Shown here: piece by piece, positions 31,370 to 44,021 of the stretch | How the letters are laid out: every line of letters begins with the position of its first letter | Position numbering within the stretch: position 1 is the first letter of the stretch | From: Gnetum montanum | Taxonomy: Eukaryota > Streptophyta > Gnetopsida > Gnetales > Gnetaceae | Reading direction: 5' to 3' | Assembly: GCA_015680685.1 (NCBI GenBank) | Contig: MNCI01027477.1 | Location: 179,161-243,160, forward strand | Length of the DNA: 64,000 bases | Position numbers and translations under genes: made by a program | Notes under the pieces: model-generated | What the model saw: the letters and a program-made list of their open reading frames with translations, nothing else | Databases searched by the model: none | What the model was told of the DNA's origin: nothing

Positions 31370-34300
31370 GTTTTGAGGCTTCCATGCTAGGGTCAACATG
31401 GAAACAGGGATCCTTAGTATGAAAACTAAGAAACATAGGTTTTATGGTGCTCAAAAGTCCAAAATTGAGGTTCTAGGACCTTCCTAATTTAGTGTAGAGT
31501 CATATCCAACAAAATTGAGCACTCGAAAGGTCTATAAAGGTCAAAAAGCAAGTTCTGAAGGCTTCCACCCCTGTTTCCATGCTAGCCAGCATGGAAATGA
31601 GGCGGTGTAGCATGGAGAACCAAAATAAAAGTAAAAATATGCTCAAACATGGTTAAATATGAAGTTGGAGTCTAGATCTTGAACTTGTGCATCTCATGGC
31701 TTTGTTCCAAGGCAATTTGAGGCTCTTTTAAGTGTCAATAGATGTCAAAATGGTTTCCCCCTTTTTTTAATGCTGGGCATAGTATCCGCAGCATGGAAAA
31801 ATAGGGGGACACTTATTTTATAAGTTTAGAGTGATTTGGAGGTAATTTGACTAGGTTTATAGGCCCCTAGGCTTATAGAATTTGATTTTGCAAGTTTCTA
31901 GCAGATTTCAAACATGTTTGAAGGTTGTTTAAGGGAATTTAAAGTCTTCCTCCTATTTCCATGCTGGGAGAGTTATCCAATATGGAGGAATAGGGGGAAT
32001 AGGTTTTGAAGGTTGAAATGAGATTAGAAAAGAAAAATATTGAGCCTATGAGGTCTTGGGCTTCTCCGACATAGATCTTTGGCTTCTGAGAATGCCATCT
32101 TGGCTCCAAAAGTGGAAAAATTACTTCCCCCATTGTTTCCATGCTAGGGAAGTTACTCCAACATGGAAGAAGAAATAATCCTAGATCTAGGCCAATTCAA
32201 GTCACAATCGATCGTGCATGTTACCTCCTAGAGTTACTAGGGTCAAGGGCTATGGATCCATGTCAAACTTTAGTAGTTTTGGACATCCCTAAGTGGTTTT
32301 TTGGCTTCCAAAATTTTTCAATGTTAAGGATGGAGAGCTTAGCATGAAAAACTAGGGGGAACCACTTTTTGGCCAGTTGGGATCAGTTTCGTGAAGTTTA
32401 AGGGCTATAATGGCTAATGTTAGGGTTCTAGAGTGCATGAAAGGTCATTTGGTATTATTTTGAGGTGTTTAGGAGCCTTAAATAAGTCCCCCTTTGAGTT
32501 CCCAAACTAAGGATACTATCGTTAGCATGGAAAAAGGGATCCCTAATGTGGAATAACCATATAACTTAGATATAGGCCAATTTTAACCTCAATTGATTAT
32601 GCATGTCAGCCTTTGGGGCTATTGGGGTTGAGAATTAGGGTTTGGTGTTTAATTTTGGCCATTTTGAGTATTTCTAAGCATGTTTTGGACTTCCCCCTTT
32701 TTTTCCATAATAGGACTAGGATGCTTAGCATGGGAAACTAAGGGGAATCAAATTTTTTCCTTCTAACATCAGTTTCTTGAAGTTTGAAAGCTCTAAATGA
32801 TGTTGGTAGGATCCTAGAGCACATGCAATGTTAGTTAATGTTGTTTTTTGGTAGTTATGAATTCCAAATGAGTTTTCCCCTTAATTTCCACACTGAGTAG
32901 TATGGAGGGGGGTATTCCCAGTGTGGAGGCACTAAAAAACTTAGATCTAGCCTAGTTTTAAGTTTAATCGACCATGCATGCTAGCCTCATGGATTATCAG
33001 GGTTAAATACTAGGGTTTGGACTCAAAATTAGTCAATTTATAGGTTTTTGAAGTAGTGTTTGAGCCTCCCCATCTTTTTCCATGCTAGGGATAGTATGCC
33101 TAGTGTGAAAAATTAGGGGAAAATAGATTTTCATAATTTTGCATTATTTTTGATCATGCATGTAGGTCCTTGAGGTTGCTAGTGACAATGGTCAATGCTT
33201 GGTATCAAAATTTTGTTGTTTTGAAGGTTGATGAGTAGTTTTTTGGCTTCACCCCATTTTTCCATGTTAGGGATTCCATGATTAGCATGGAAAATTAGGG
33301 GGAAAGCTTTTTAGTCATTTTTTATCACTTTCAGTCATTCATGTAGGCTTCCAAGGTTGTCGACATCAATTGCAACTACTTGATGTAAATATTTGGTTAT
33401 TTCAAGGGTCACTATGCATTTCCTAGGCTTCCCCCCCTTTTTTCACATTANNNNNNNNNNNNNNNNNNNNNNGGGGGTGGGGGTGGCAGTGGAGCGAGGT
33501 AGGGGGGAGAAGTTTTTTGATAATTTTTTGTCACTTTTATTCATGCATGCAGGCTCCTAAGGTTGCTAATATTGATTTTTTCCATTTAAGGTCAAAATTT
33601 GGCTATTTCAAGGATCATCAAGCAATTTTTAGGCTTTCTCCCATTTTTTCATGCTAGGGCTACCATGCTTAGTGTAGAAAATTAGGGGCATGAGGGCATT
33701 TTCATTTTTTTTGGTCATTCTATTTATGCATGAGTGTTCATAGGATTGCTGATGTTAGCCATCAGTGCCTAAGGTCAAGATCTAGTCATTTTGGAGGCTG
33801 TGAGGGGGTTTTCAAGCTTCCCCCATTTTTTCATGTTGAGAGTGGAAATCTTAGTGTGAAAGAGGTCTCCCTCCTTGAAGAAATTTAGATCTAGTTTAAA
33901 TCAACAACCGATCGACCATGCATATTAACCTTCAAGGTTTCCAGTGTTGATGATCAATGTTAGGTGTTAAGATTTGATAGTTTGGAGGCTTCTAAGCACC
34001 TCATGCAATCTCCCAACTTTCTTCTAGGTTGGGAATTATGGTCCTAGTGTGGATGAGAGTGGGATGCCAATTTTGTACCAAATTTGACCACTCTTGGGAC
34101 TTTTGGAAGCTTCAGAGGGGGCTTTTGGTAGGGTCTAGGGGTCACTAGGCATTAAGAAATGGTCATTAGATCATCAATTCAGGTCATTTTTACCTTCCGT
34201 CCATCTATCCACACTAAGGGTGAGAGGCTCAACATGGAAGAAGCCTTCTCTAGCATGGAAAAACACTAAATCCTAGATTTTAACCAATTTTAACCAATTT

Positions 34301-34650
34301 TGACAAGGTTTGGTGGGGTTTTGAGGCTGCTGGAGATGCTTGGAGGGATTCTAGGTCACATGGAGTGCACTTTGGGGTCAAGCTTGTGCTAGATGAGTGT
34401 TGAGAGGCAAGAGTGAGTGTTAGCCCCATTCTTCCATGTTGGGCATTGCTACCCCAGTGTGGAAATCCATGGTGTTTAGCCTTGCTCATGTTTTATCCAC
34501 TTATGGAAACCCGAGGTTGAAAAAGGTAGGTTTGAGTTACCAAGAATAGAAAAATATTTGTAATTCTAATTAATTTTTAAAATAAAAGGAATTTTTCCAC
34601 ATTGGGCATGGTATCCCCAGCATGGATGCATGGGGTTAAGGTTGCCATAA
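31370..34650. repeat. Degenerate tandem array, unit about 175-200 bp, with palindromic core
   Basis: About 17 diverged units can be followed by a core of the form TTTCCATGCTGGGGATAG then TATCCCCAGCATGGAAAA, itself an imperfect inverted repeat. Cores occur near 31580, 31765, 31955, 32135, 32310, 32505, 32700, 32885, 33075, 33260, (gap), 33640, 33820, 34010, 34200, 34430 and 34605, so the spacing is about 175-230 bp. Between cores, units share phrases such as TTGATC(A/G)TGCATG..AG and AATTAGGGGGA. The array sits in T2 where RT is missing. Tandem arrays inside Tat/Ogre elements are known and can seed satellites. The units are old, with only the core well kept. Confidence 0.75.
33451..33472. other. 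Assembly gap (22 N)
   Basis: 22 Ns inside the tandem array, preceded by a C run and followed by a G run, where sequencing or assembly probably failed. Confidence 1.
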
Positions 34651-36300
34651 TGTTTTAAGTGTCAAAATTGGTAAAAATCTCAGTGTTAATGCAAGTTTTG
34701 GTCAAGAATAAAGGTGCAAGTGGGGCCCACAATCCAAAAATTTATAATTTTGACAAGTGAAGTTGTTTCCCACAAAAAAATAAACATGAACTAGACTTTC
34801 CTCCCTTGTACGTTAGTGTACTTTTAGTTGTGGTGCATTGAATTGGTAGCTGGGGTTTCAAGGTGTGTGTTTACATTTTAGATGAGTTTTATATGTCAAA
34901 TTTTGCAAGTTTTGGTTACAGTTGTCATTCTATAGCAAGAGTGTGTTGGAGGAGAGCTATGGTAAAGGTTCTTGTGGTAGAAACAACCAATTCTCAGCAT
35001 GGAAGCCTCCCATCTTCCTCAAAGCTAGCGTTGAGCTCTCATCCTCTTCAGTTTTTAGCCATTCCCAATGTTGAGGCTGCATGGCATCAAAGAAAGCAAG
35101 GGGAAAGAGATAAAATCCTATAATTCAAAAGGTGGAAGGACATGCTTAGGAGTTAAAAGAATTTTCCAAGTCCATATTCATCTAGGCTTCTTCTATTACT
35201 GCTCTGAGGTAGGCAATTTTGCTTATTTTTTCATTTATTTCTTGTGGTTTTTCTACTTTTTTTGCTTCCTATGTGTTGAGGCCATTTTTTCAAATCTATT
35301 TTGGTAGAGGGATCAAAATGGAATTTTCATGAAATCCCACCTCCTATTTTGGCTACTCCCATGTAGATCTATAATTGTTTCATTGCTTTAGCTTTTTTAG
35401 ATTTGATTTTCAAAATAGAACTTGTTGTTTCATGCTTTTTTTTCCAAAATTTTGGGGTATGGTTGTTTTTTTAGATCTAGCCCTTAGGATTTGTTAAAAT
35501 TAAATTTTAAAAAAATTATACTCAATTATTTTGGTGTGAAATTTAATGGGTTTCAATGGTTTTGGCTATTTCAATTGTTTCCATGGCTATATGAAATTTA
35601 GGTTTTGAGATTTTTGAACTTTTGATATAAAAGAGCAAGAAAAGTTGTATAATTTTCTTGATGGAATGGCTGAACATTTGCAAAAGTAAAGGTTATGGTT
35701 TTGTAACCCTTTGTTTAAGCTTTCTGATATTTTTTGTCTCATTTAATTTGACCTTGAAATGAAGAAGTTATGGTTGTTTTCCTAACATTGCATGGTTAGG
35801 TTGTTTGTGCTGCTTTTGCAATTATATGTAATTTTGTGAATTTTTTAAAGAAAACGGCAAAGGTTTTGGCTATTTTTTGGTCATGGATATGTAGGCATTG
35901 GCTTCATCTTTCCATGGAGGTGGAATCACTTTGATTGTACTTAAAACAAATTTTTTACTAAGCATGTGTAATTAGGATGTTTGTGCCATTTTCAGATTAT
36001 TATCTAAATTGATGAATTTTTCTTGCATACATGGAAAAGGTTTTGATTTTTTTCTAAACGTTGGTGGAATTGCTCCATTTGGAGCTCAAACAAATGTTTT
36101 ATGCATTTTTTTCTATAGTTGTGTGAATCAAGGCAAAACTCACGGTTGTAGTACATAACCCATTTGAAAATAGAAGTGGTTGATATGTATAACTTATGTT
36201 TTTCTTTTGTGAACATGTAAAATCAATGCTTAATTTTTCTTTTTTCAAGAAGAGTAAAAGATTTTTCTATTTTTATGATGTCTTTTTCTAAGTTTATTAT
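34651..36300. other. AT-rich region without a recognised gene
   Basis: Nothing here matches a known domain. An open stretch of 86 codons at 34863-35123 (plus) and a T-rich stretch with a possible donor (CTGAGGTAGG at 35204) could be a 5' leader for the plus-strand block that follows. The rest is poly-T rich. Confidence 0.4.
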
Positions 36301-36301
36301 G

Positions 36302-36472
36302 CTTTTTCTAAATTTGTGCATGGCTGATGCTTTTCCAAATTTATGCATGCTTTGCATAGTTTAGATGCTTTTTAGATGCTATTTTCCAAATCTATGCACA
36401 ACTTGCATGTTTTTCCAAGTTCATGCATAACTTAGATGTTTTTTCTAGATTTATGCATGATTTAGGCTAAGA
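36302..36472. repeat. Minisatellite, units about 28-40 bp
   Basis: Five or so units of the form TTTTTCCAAATTTATGCATG, followed by variants of CTTAGATG, lie head to tail. Divergence is moderate. It precedes the 145 bp duplication. Confidence 0.7.
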
Positions 36473-36504
36473 ATTACTTTTAGCTATAATGTTTTGGCTA
36501 TAAA

Positions 36505-36800
36505 GACTATTAAATATGGTAACAATACTTTTATGGAATTTCTTAAGCTAATTTAGATAAACATCTAAGAGCTTTTTACAAAGGCTAATTTCACCTTTGA
36601 CTTAGAAAATTTTTTCTTAATTTGTTAAGAAATTTCAATTGGTCATGATAAAAGGCTGCAATAATAATGTTTTCTTATGGAATTACTTAGGATGATTTAG
36701 CAAAAAAACACCTTATACTTTTTATAGAGGCTAATTTCACCTCTGACTAGATGTTTTATCCAAATTTGTTAAGTAATTTTCATTGGTCATAAGATTTTTT
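36505..36800. repeat. Tandem duplication of about 145-150 bp
   Basis: Two units each run from AATAAT/AACAAT..TTTTATGGAATT through GGCTAATTTCACCTCTGACT to TTTCAATTGGTCATRA. They differ by several substitutions and small indels. Confidence 0.75.
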
Positions 36801-36829
36801 GTGCTTTGCTTCATGTAGGATCTTTTTGA

Positions 36830-39800
36830 GGCCTATCCTCATCATAGTGGAGCCAGTTGGTATCTTGTGCTATATTGGTCATCTTAAGATCAACACTCCA
36901 CCACATGATATGCCATTTGAGAAGCTCTTGTTCTGGTTTTAATCTAGTAAATGAACTTCCCTACCTATCTCCTTAGAAACTTTAGTGTGATGCTATGGTC
37001 ACACTTGTCTAGGGATGTAGCCAAGGTTGTTTTGGAGGCCTTGTTGTCCCAAGAATTTGGGTTGATTATCAAATACATAATTGATACGCCACTTCCTAAG
37101 ACTATAGGGGGTCTAGTAGATGCCATAGGTCCATGTTACCTTTTAGAGATTTGGAAAATGCCATAGTATAGTCAGTATAATACTGATAATACTTTGATTG
37201 TGGTGCATAGAGCTCACACATTATTCCAAAACCTACCTAGCATTGTGTACCATCTACTATGGTAAACATGATTATTATAATGATTTTATGATTTTGGCTT
37301 GATTACATTCCCTAACTTCATTGATTTTACAGCTTCTTGTAGGTACAAGGTCAACGATCAGGGCTTAATTGTCAAAGATCAAATCTTGGCAGTGAATCAA
37401 ACTCTTTAGATAAATTCATCAGGAGTCCTCAAATTAGAATTCTTGTGTATTAACAATTAAGAGGAGACTTTGATGAATTCGTCACTAGGTTTAGCCATGT
37501 ATACAAAAAGTGTAAGGATGATAGGACGATGCACAACTGGTGGGTAGATGCCAATACCATGGATCAGACTCTTGTAGATAGGATCTCCACACCATAGTAG
37601 AAAAGAAAAGGTAAACATAAAGGCTATAACTTCTAGTGTTTGTATGGCTATAACTTTGAGTGTTCTATTGCTTTGATTAATCATTGATATTGATGCTAAA
37701 TTTTGGTTATTGCTTCGGAGGACCTTCCACTGCAATTGATGTCACTATACCACTTTCATGTTCATGTCATGAGGATACCCTCATCTTTAAGTTTGGTGAT
37801 GTGACATCAGTATAGGAATCACTAAAGGGATAGGCTCCTGGATATGTTTAGGCAAACATCCAACATGCAAGTTTACTTAATGCATTCATGGCACCAATCC
37901 CTTCCATTATTGCTATGGAGATCCTACATGTCATTGACTTATTCGATGAGAAGGTTGGTCATTTTAGTACCATTATCTAAGGTGTTAAGGTGAACATGGA
38001 TGTAGGTACTAGCCTCTTTCATGACTTGTTTGGTATCCCCACTGATGAGGCAAAGGTTTCCACTAGGAAAATAAGGGAATTGGGCCATCGTGAAGAAGTT
38101 GTAAAGTGGCTTGGTACTAGCTTGGGCCACTCTAGAATTTTGATGGATAGCTTTACAAACCCTGATGCAAAGGAATCATATCCTTTGTTTAGGTCTTGTG
38201 CATTCCCCAAACTGCTATCACAAAAGAAGGTAATTAACCTAGCATAAGGGTGGACCTTTAAGAAGTTATTGATGGAGGACATTAGATTTGATTGAGTGAA
38301 TCCTTTGGCTATTGGGATTTGAGAGGAGATCCTTAGACTCCTTGTTGACACCTCTACAATAATTCATATGCACTTTGCATTTTTTGTAGGTTATCTAAAG
38401 AGGTTTGTAGAGTTTCTAGTGGTGTATAGGAATGGATGATAGATTTCCCAAGACCCAAGCCAACTTTCTATGCCTTAGATAAAGCACATCTATCAAATAG
38501 TGTAGGCCTAGAACCCACTAGAGGGGATGGATGATATGTTATTCATCATCACTAAGAATCTTGATGTTAGGCAGTACGAGTCTCTTGATAGTACCGATGA
38601 TGATGAGCCCCTCTTGTTTCTTGCTAGTGTTTAGGATGTCAAACGATAGTGCATGGAGGTTGGAGGGATAGCTAGGGAGAAACTTAAGAGGCTTATGAAG
38701 GAGGCACCCCTCAACATCAAATCAGCCTACCCTGAAGAAGCTTAAGTTTAAGCTTAAGCCATCACAATAGGTAGTTGCAGATATAATTTATTTAAATTTG
38801 GCTATTTCATGTATTAAAATTTTATGACTACTTTATGGTTTCATGCATTAATCGGATTTCTACGTGTTATGGTTGTAGATAAGTAGCAGGTTATAGTAGC
38901 CCAAGCTGTTGTGGAGGTAGAACAAAGGTGGGTAGAAGAGGAAATCCTAAAGCAACCTATGGTTAAAGGACTTGCCAATGCAGGTATAGATGATATAGAT
39001 GCCTTGTTTGGTGAGGTAGTACCAGGTACCTATGCCATCATCATCCCAAAGGAGGGAGAGGAGGAGGAGCTAGGTATGCCTATGCCTTAATATTTTTTTT
39101 ACATCTCATTGGTTATCTTTGGTCATGGTCCTAAATGTTTGATGATTGTTATGCTTATAGTAGTTCCTAAGCCACCAGTGTAACCTTTCATCCCTAAGTT
39201 TCATGTAAAACCATGGGAAGAGACTCTAGAAAAAGTGAGTTCTTACATGGAATGGCTAAGGACATCATCAATCGATTACATCAGGTTGTGCCTAGGATAG
39301 GTAAGGATTTCATTTTATGTGCTTTAGTTGTGGGCTTTACTTGTATTATGGCTATGTTAGGTTTTTTTTTATGGTTGTATTTTATGCTTGTGTAGTACCC
39401 TCCATGGAGTGGAATCCCAATAGAGACATGAAGATAGACTCTTTACCTAAGCTTCCCTCTAATGTGTCTAGTGCATTCATGGAGTTATACGAGACCACTA
39501 CTAATTTAGTAATGTTGTGTGCAAAAACTTCATGGGAGCTAGAGAAGTCCAACAAATCCCTATGGGAGGAAGTTGTGGCCTTAAGGTAAAAGACTCAAAG
39601 GTAGGAGGGCATGATTAGAGATCTTTGAGATCATAAATCCTTTGTAGAAGCCTAAGTGGCTAAATTGGAGGATTTATGGACTAAGGAGATCATGTGGGCT
39701 TGATATTGACATATTGTTTAGGACAAAGTAGTTGTCCTAAGGGAGATGGTGGAACAATGTATGCAGATGAACCTTATCTCCCAAAAGGTTGAGAACTAGA

Positions 39801-40240
39801 AGGATCAGTGTGCTTGGGTCTTGGAGTGGGGCAAGACATAAAAGGTTTACAAATGTTAGTATAAGGCTAGTCATAGGGCCTACCTAAAGGGGTTTAAGGA
39901 GGAATCAGTTGAACAATGTAAGAGAGAGCTGTTTATTTAGGGGATCTAGGCAAAGAGTGCTTATCAACTTTTTGAAAGTACTCTTAAGGTGGAGCAATCC
40001 CGTACTCTTTAGATCACAACTATTGCAAGTGAGACCTCTACAGCTGCTACTACTCATGATTCTCCTACCTAGACTCTTATAGATAAGTTCAACATTCTTT
40101 CCGGCATTGATCTTGGGGATGTTGATATGGTCAACATGATAGAGGACTAGATCCTCCATTTTTTGGAGAAAGGCCTTCCCCATCTACCCTTGGAAGTAAT
40201 GGAGATAGAATCTTCTCAGGTTTGATATATTTTATGATTT
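36830..40240 (+). pseudogene. Unknown multi-exon plus-strand gene inside T2 (antisense to T2)
   Basis: A series of plus-strand coding stretches is separated by intron-like gaps. They are 36951-37166 (MNFPTYLLRNFSVMLW, DVAKVVLEALLSQEFGLIIK), 37982-38247 (VGTSLFHDLFGIPTDEAKVS, REEVVKWLGTSLGHSRILMD), 38500-38750 (acidic, DSTDDDEPLLFLAS), 38885-39090 (VAQAVVEVEQRWVEEEI, DDIDALFGEVVPG) and 39405-40180 (LPSNVSSAFMELYET, SWELEKSNKSLWEEVVALR and a long heptad-like region). Possible acceptors include TTTTACAG near 37331 and TTATAG near 39163. Most in-frame stops are TAG or TAA after C-rich codon contexts, as in E1 ORF2. No enzyme motif. The layout, unknown N-terminal part then coiled coil, parallels E1 ORF2. 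Function unknown. Confidence 0.55.
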
Positions 40241-41279
40241 AGTTTTTGTTTTAAGTTATGATTATGGCTATGCATTACTAACTAGCTATATGTTGTTGCA
40301 TTTCAAACCTCAAGAGACATTGGTAACCCTAAAGGTGAGAGTGGGAATGATCCACCACTTCCTCCTTTGGATGCCACTTAGCAACCTCCAATTTAGCTTG
40401 TTTTTGTTTCTATGTTGATGGATATGGTTAGCCAAGACTATGTTATAGATGTTTTTTATTCTTTGGCATTTTCACCACATAGTGTGGCCATGGCTATGTA
40501 TGTTATGGATATTTTAGTTTTAAATTTAGATCTTTATTTTATTTTAGCTACATGAATTTATAGTAGTAGTAAATATTGTAAAACCTTGAAAATGACAATG
40601 TTGATGTTTTTGCTTATAAAATCAAATCACTAATCAACAAAAATAATTTTCATAATAAGTAAGATGCTTACTAGTTTTAGGTCATTATGGGCATAGGTTA
40701 TATTGCACAATTATGAATACGTTACCCATTTAAGGCCATGGCAGGCCATAATGCTAGTTTAAGGTCTTAGTAGACTATAATGCTAGTTTAACATCTTAGT
40801 GGTAGGGTTTGGAAGAGATGATTTTTTTGATGTTTAAAGCATAGGTAAAAATAAAGAAATGTTGTATCAAATAGTTAAAAATGCAAACAAATTTAGGCTA
40901 CATGCATAAAGAGTAAAACAAAAATTTCATAAAAAATATATAATAAATTATAAAGGAAAAGTAAGGCTATATGGCTATTAGTGCATGTAGTCTTAGGAGC
41001 ATGGGAAGGTTAAGGTAAACGTCAGTTGTGCAGATTCTTCCTAGTCTTTGCAAGATTAGGGAGTGAGTAAGGCCTACTTTGCACAAGCTTGTATTTACCA
41101 TCTCACTCACTTATGATGTTAAAATGGAGTTCATTCCATAATGTATCCCATTGTCAATCATTGTCATTGTTGGTTGTCTTGGTTTTTTGCTCTTCATGGC
41201 TTGGAGCTTTTTATTGAAGCTCCATTTTGAACACCTATTCCATGTCTACATTGTTAATAGCTAGGGGAGTTGCATTATC
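40241..41279. other. Non-coding T2 segment with motif cluster copy
   Basis: No convincing frame. 40730-40805 repeats the AAGGCC(A/T)TGGCAGGCCATAATGCTAG cluster in the same orientation as 30940-31030, so the tandem array and the plus-strand block lie between two direct repeats about 9.8 kb apart. Minus-strand sequence just beside the protease (to about 41000) may be decayed pol linker. Confidence 0.5.
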
Positions 41280-41690
41280 ACCATGAATGATGATTCCAAC
41301 CTCCTTGTAAGGAAGGTGAATTCCTTGATGGATGGGTGAGGACATAGCTCGTAAGTAAGCCAACCAAGGTCTTACCAAGATTAGGTTGAATCTTGGTGTC
41401 TCTTCCACCACCAAGAAGTTAGAAGTTGTAGGGAATTATTCTCCAGCTACAAAATCTAAGGAGATAGACCCCTTGATGGTAACTCTTGATCCATTGAAGG
41501 AATTAAGAGCTATAGTGGTTGTCGGTTGCACTGGCTTAGTTAAGTCAAATTGTTTAATGATGGTACATGGGATGACATTGGTTGTAGCTCCATCATCAAC
41601 ATGCACCCGATGTATTTTAAATTGTCCTATGCATATGGTTATGAATAAAGGGGTTGTAGTTACTTTGCCATTCTAGGGATTAATCTTAAT
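41280..41690 (-). pseudogene. T2 aspartic protease
   Basis: A long minus-strand frame reads HRVHVDDGATTNVIPCTIIK, with DDGA where retropepsins have D(S/T)GA, then TTTIALNSFNGSRVTIKGSI (flap region) and FLVVEETPRFNLILVRPWLA, equal to the F.V.....YN.LLGRPWL end. IHQGIHLPYKEVGIIIHGDN follows, as in Tat pol. Only one stop (TAA) lies inside the domain, so it is the best preserved T2 gene. The next domain in the element, RT, is absent. The catalytic Asp and Gly are present, but an intact polyprotein is not. Confidence 0.88.
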
Positions 41691-42579
41691 TTTGCTATGA
41701 CAAAATGTTAAGGATGTTGATTTCTCCTTCCCTAGTGAGGGAGGAATCATCACTACATGGATGGCTTCCTTGTTATCAGGAATATCCTTACTAATGGGTA
41801 TGAAGGTTACCGTTTTGACTAGCACCTCATGATGTATGGTGGAAATCATGATCAGGTCATATAAGCTTAGGATTGTGTTTTTCTACTTCAGGGATTGCCT
41901 GACTTGGTCCATTGCACTGAGGAAGTTTTTGTTGTTGGTCATGGGCTTGTCACTGCAGTTGTGCTTTACTTCCTTCATGCATTCCAAAATATGGACTTTG
42001 GCTTTAGGATTTGCCTATTGTGGCTTTTCCTTGTTGTGTTGGTTGTGCACTTTGGTGTCCTTTTGTGGCTAATTGATTGAAGGAGATGGGACAGAGGAGG
42101 TCATGGATATAGCTAAAATGGAAGTGAGTTTTGATGGGTCCACTTTCTTTTGTACCTTCTTATGCTTGTCTTCCTTGTTGTCAAGATTTTTCTTATGCTT
42201 CTTCCTTTAGTTGGCTATAGTTTTTTGGTTATCAACAATTGGTTCTAAGGAAGAGTAGTAGCATTGGCCACCATAGGGGATCATTGTGTAGTTGGTTGGG
42301 CTATGACTATTTGAATTGTGTTGGGTTGAAAGATTTTGATGAAAAAAGGTTCCCTTAGAGGCATTTTTGATGGTACTCTCACAATGAAGCAAGATATTAT
42401 GCTATGGGAAGCTGAAGAAGCTCTTTCATCATAGAGGGGTACTTGAATCATGAATGGTTCTCTTGTAGGTCTTTGGTTGTGATTGATGCTAAATGTTGAA
42501 ATAACATAGGAGCTATCATTAGCATTCAATGGGTCTTTGTAGATTTGCATCAACTAGTTTTATGTCTGAACTAGGTTAG

Positions 42580-44021
42580 AAGCATCTAAGTGCAGTTTTT
42601 CCTTATCTATAATCCTTTGTAGGTCATCCTTTAGCACAAGAAAAAAGTTTGTATGATGAATTAGTAGTTTATGATAATGGAAAAAATGGTCTAGCTTAAA
42701 ATATCTAGGCAACTATGGATCATTCTTCATTACCATAGTGGGATCTATTTTGCATAGCTACTCATGTCTCTTTCAAGAAGATTAAGTCATTTGTTTGTGC
42801 TACATGCATCTACTTCTTAATAATTGGTCTAGCCACTTGGATGGTTTTAATGACAATGTAGTGTATTTAGACTTATTCTTCCTTTTAAAGTTAGGTCCAC
42901 TCATTGTCAATGTAGTGGTCCTAGACATTGATGGTTTGTTATTCCAGTGATTGGTGGGGGCCTTATGCCAATTGACCTTTGGCCCTTGGTTTATGATCTT
43001 GGTTTCCTTGGTTACAGTTGCTATGGTAGTGTTGTTTTGTTTGCTCTTTTCTTTATTTCTTTAAGTGTGTTGGTTTTTATATGATATATAGGCAATATCA
43101 TGGTTGGCCTCTACGGCATCCTCTATATTTTTAGTTTGTGAGAATGCTTGGCTAAGATACCATGGATCAAGGTAGTAGAGTTTAGATTGGATGAAGTCAT
43201 TAATTGATCCTTTAAATATGGCTAACAAGTGGGCTTTAGTTATGGGTTCTAGTATTTCATTTAGCTAATCATTCCACTACTGAATGAATTTCTATATGGG
43301 TTCTAAGGATCCTTACTTGAGCTTCATGAGTTGGTCAAGTGTTGTGTCAGGATTCAAGTTATACTTGAAGCAGTTGATAAATAGGACTACTAAGTCCTAT
43401 AAAGAGGATATGGACCCTGTGGGCAATGCACGATACTAATCAAGTGCTTTCCTAGTCAAAGACATAAAGAAAATCCTCATGATGGTATGAGGCCACGGCT
43501 ATAAGAGTAAACATTTAGATCAAAAGGTAATAAGATGAGCATTAGGGTCACCTTCTTCATTATATTTGCTAAATTGGGGAATTAGGACACTAGGAGGAAG
43601 TGTCAAGGATGGGACTATAGGACTTATGAAATCATCCTGGTAGAAGTCCATAAGCTTGACAGTTTGTGTGGTAGAGGCTTTAATCCTCTTCAACTCCTTC
43701 CTTAGGTTTTGGCTCATTTGGAAGGCTTGATCGAAGCCTTGCGATGGCCCCATAGGTTATAGGGTTTGTACATAAAGTTGTGGCATATGTTGTGAGGCTT
43801 GTGGCCTCATTAAGGGTTGCATGATAGAAGGAAAAGGTTGCACTATGGTTGTGGCTTGTGGGCCAAACAAAGAAAAAGAGGTTTGTGCTAGTAATTGAGG
43901 CACAAATGGGACAAATGTGGTGTGTGATACCTATGTTGCTTGGGATCCCATGGTGGATCCCGCATGAGTAGTTAATGAATTTTTGGTGGTAAAAACCATC
44001 GTTGATGATTTTATGTATCAA
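42580..44021 (-). pseudogene. T2 gag
   Basis: The N-terminal part (43753-43520) reads LPPSVLIPQFSKYNEEGDPN, AHLITF, the start of the gag core (LP..F..P.F..YDG..DP..HL..F). Middle portions are broken by stops and shifts (43510-42900). Near 42690-42600 the frame FHYHKLLIHHTNFFLVLKDD, LQRIIDKEKL matches the Tat gag end, where CxFH...GH.T..C..LK...E.LI..G.L is expected; the cysteines are gone. Upstream, 44021-43680 encodes a His- and Thr-rich region. The position upstream of the protease is as expected. Confidence 0.78.

Noticed and set aside
38019-38351. Minus-strand 110-codon open frame
   Set aside because: It overlaps the plus-strand frame with better composition and continuity (37982-38247), and shows no T2 pol similarity.
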